Assembly (NCBI GenBank): GCA_004294465.1
Contig: REAV01000048.1
Coordinates: 1-5,603, forward strand
DNA: 5,603 nt
Source of the DNA: Sphingobacteriia bacterium
GTDB taxonomy: Bacteria; Bacteroidota; Bacteroidia; Chitinophagales; Chitinophagaceae
Direction: 5' to 3'
A model generated the notes under the pieces. The model did not search any database. It saw only the letters and a program-made list of their open reading frames with translations, and had not been told where the DNA came from. This document shows, one piece after another, positions 5,471-5,603 of the stretch (its first letter is position 1; every line of letters begins with the position of its first letter). The position numbers and the translations under genes were made by a program.

Positions 5471-5603
5471 ATTATTTTTCGGATTGCTACTTTTCGCTAG
5501 TTGCTCTACAAAGCAGCAAGAGAAAGCGCTTCCTTATTATAATACACCTGAATTTACCCCAACATTTTTACAATCAGACAAAGAGGTTGCCCAAAAAATC
5601 AAT
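5442..5603 (+). CDS. SCO1/SenC-family lipoprotein, N-terminal part
   Basis: The first 54 codons of a gene that leaves the window at the right edge without a stop. It opens with a positively charged n-region (MYRTAFLRNK), a hydrophobic core (LFFGLLLFAS) and a lipobox F-A-S-C with the lipidated cysteine at C21. The following LPYYNTPEFTPTFL (30-43) resembles the segment that precedes the thioredoxin-like domain in Bacteroidota SCO family proteins. The copper-binding CxxxC and distal histidine that would prove the assignment lie outside the window. SCO proteins deliver copper to the CuA site of cytochrome c oxidase or act as thiol reductases. The start overlaps the end of the MORN gene by 29 bases, so its translation is probably coupled. 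The open frame, signal peptide and lipobox are certain; the family call rests on the short conserved stretch and on context. Confidence 0.75.
   Translation, partial: MYRTAFLRNKLFFGLLLFASCSTKQQEKALPYYNTPEFTPTFLQSDKEVAQKIN

Overview
The window reads as a piece of a Bacteroidota chromosome. Base composition is AT-rich, Shine-Dalgarno sequences are essentially absent, and the gene families are typical of that phylum: a stand-alone DsbD-alpha-like protein, a sigma / small membrane protein / CpxP-like trio, a YHYH-domain lipoprotein, a MORN-repeat lipoprotein and a SCO protein. A Chitinophagaceae-like organism is my best guess, from general resemblance only. All genes lie on the + strand. The two outer genes are cut by the window edges, and no stretch longer than about 115 bases lacks a gene.

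Region 1 (1-2282) is a thiol-reduction module. The end of a small DsbD-alpha-like protein carries an intact Cys-x4-Cys pair. It is followed 18 bases later by a full-length DsbD-type thiol:disulfide interchange protein with an N-terminal domain, a membrane electron conduit and a thioredoxin domain (CANC). The N-terminal domain fused to this DsbD has lost its cysteines, so the small upstream protein may supply the missing relay in trans.

Region 2 (2384-4026) is a tight three-gene unit: an ECF-type sigma factor (TTG start), a 107-residue single-pass membrane protein that is probably its anti-sigma factor, and a membrane-anchored CpxP/Spy/CnrX-like periplasmic protein with a His-containing Pro/Gly-rich tail built from 42-bp tandem repeats. 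Both gaps are 9 nt. The layout recalls the CnrH-CnrY-CnrX metal-sensing circuit, but the signal here is unknown. A clear intrinsic terminator overlaps the stop codon of the last gene and closes the unit.

Region 3 (4120-5603) is a lipoprotein operon: a YHYH-domain lipoprotein, a MORN-repeat (YwqK-like) lipoprotein and the start of a SCO1/SenC-family protein. Both junctions overlap by exactly 29 nt with the same frame shift, which suggests translational coupling.

Taken together, the window could be an envelope redox and metal-homeostasis neighbourhood. DsbD would supply electrons that keep periplasmic cysteines reduced (including, possibly, those of SCO), the sigma trio would sense envelope or metal stress, and the YHYH-MORN-SCO operon would handle copper or another metal. 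The functional link between the three regions is inference from adjacency and family knowledge; the sequence does not show it directly.
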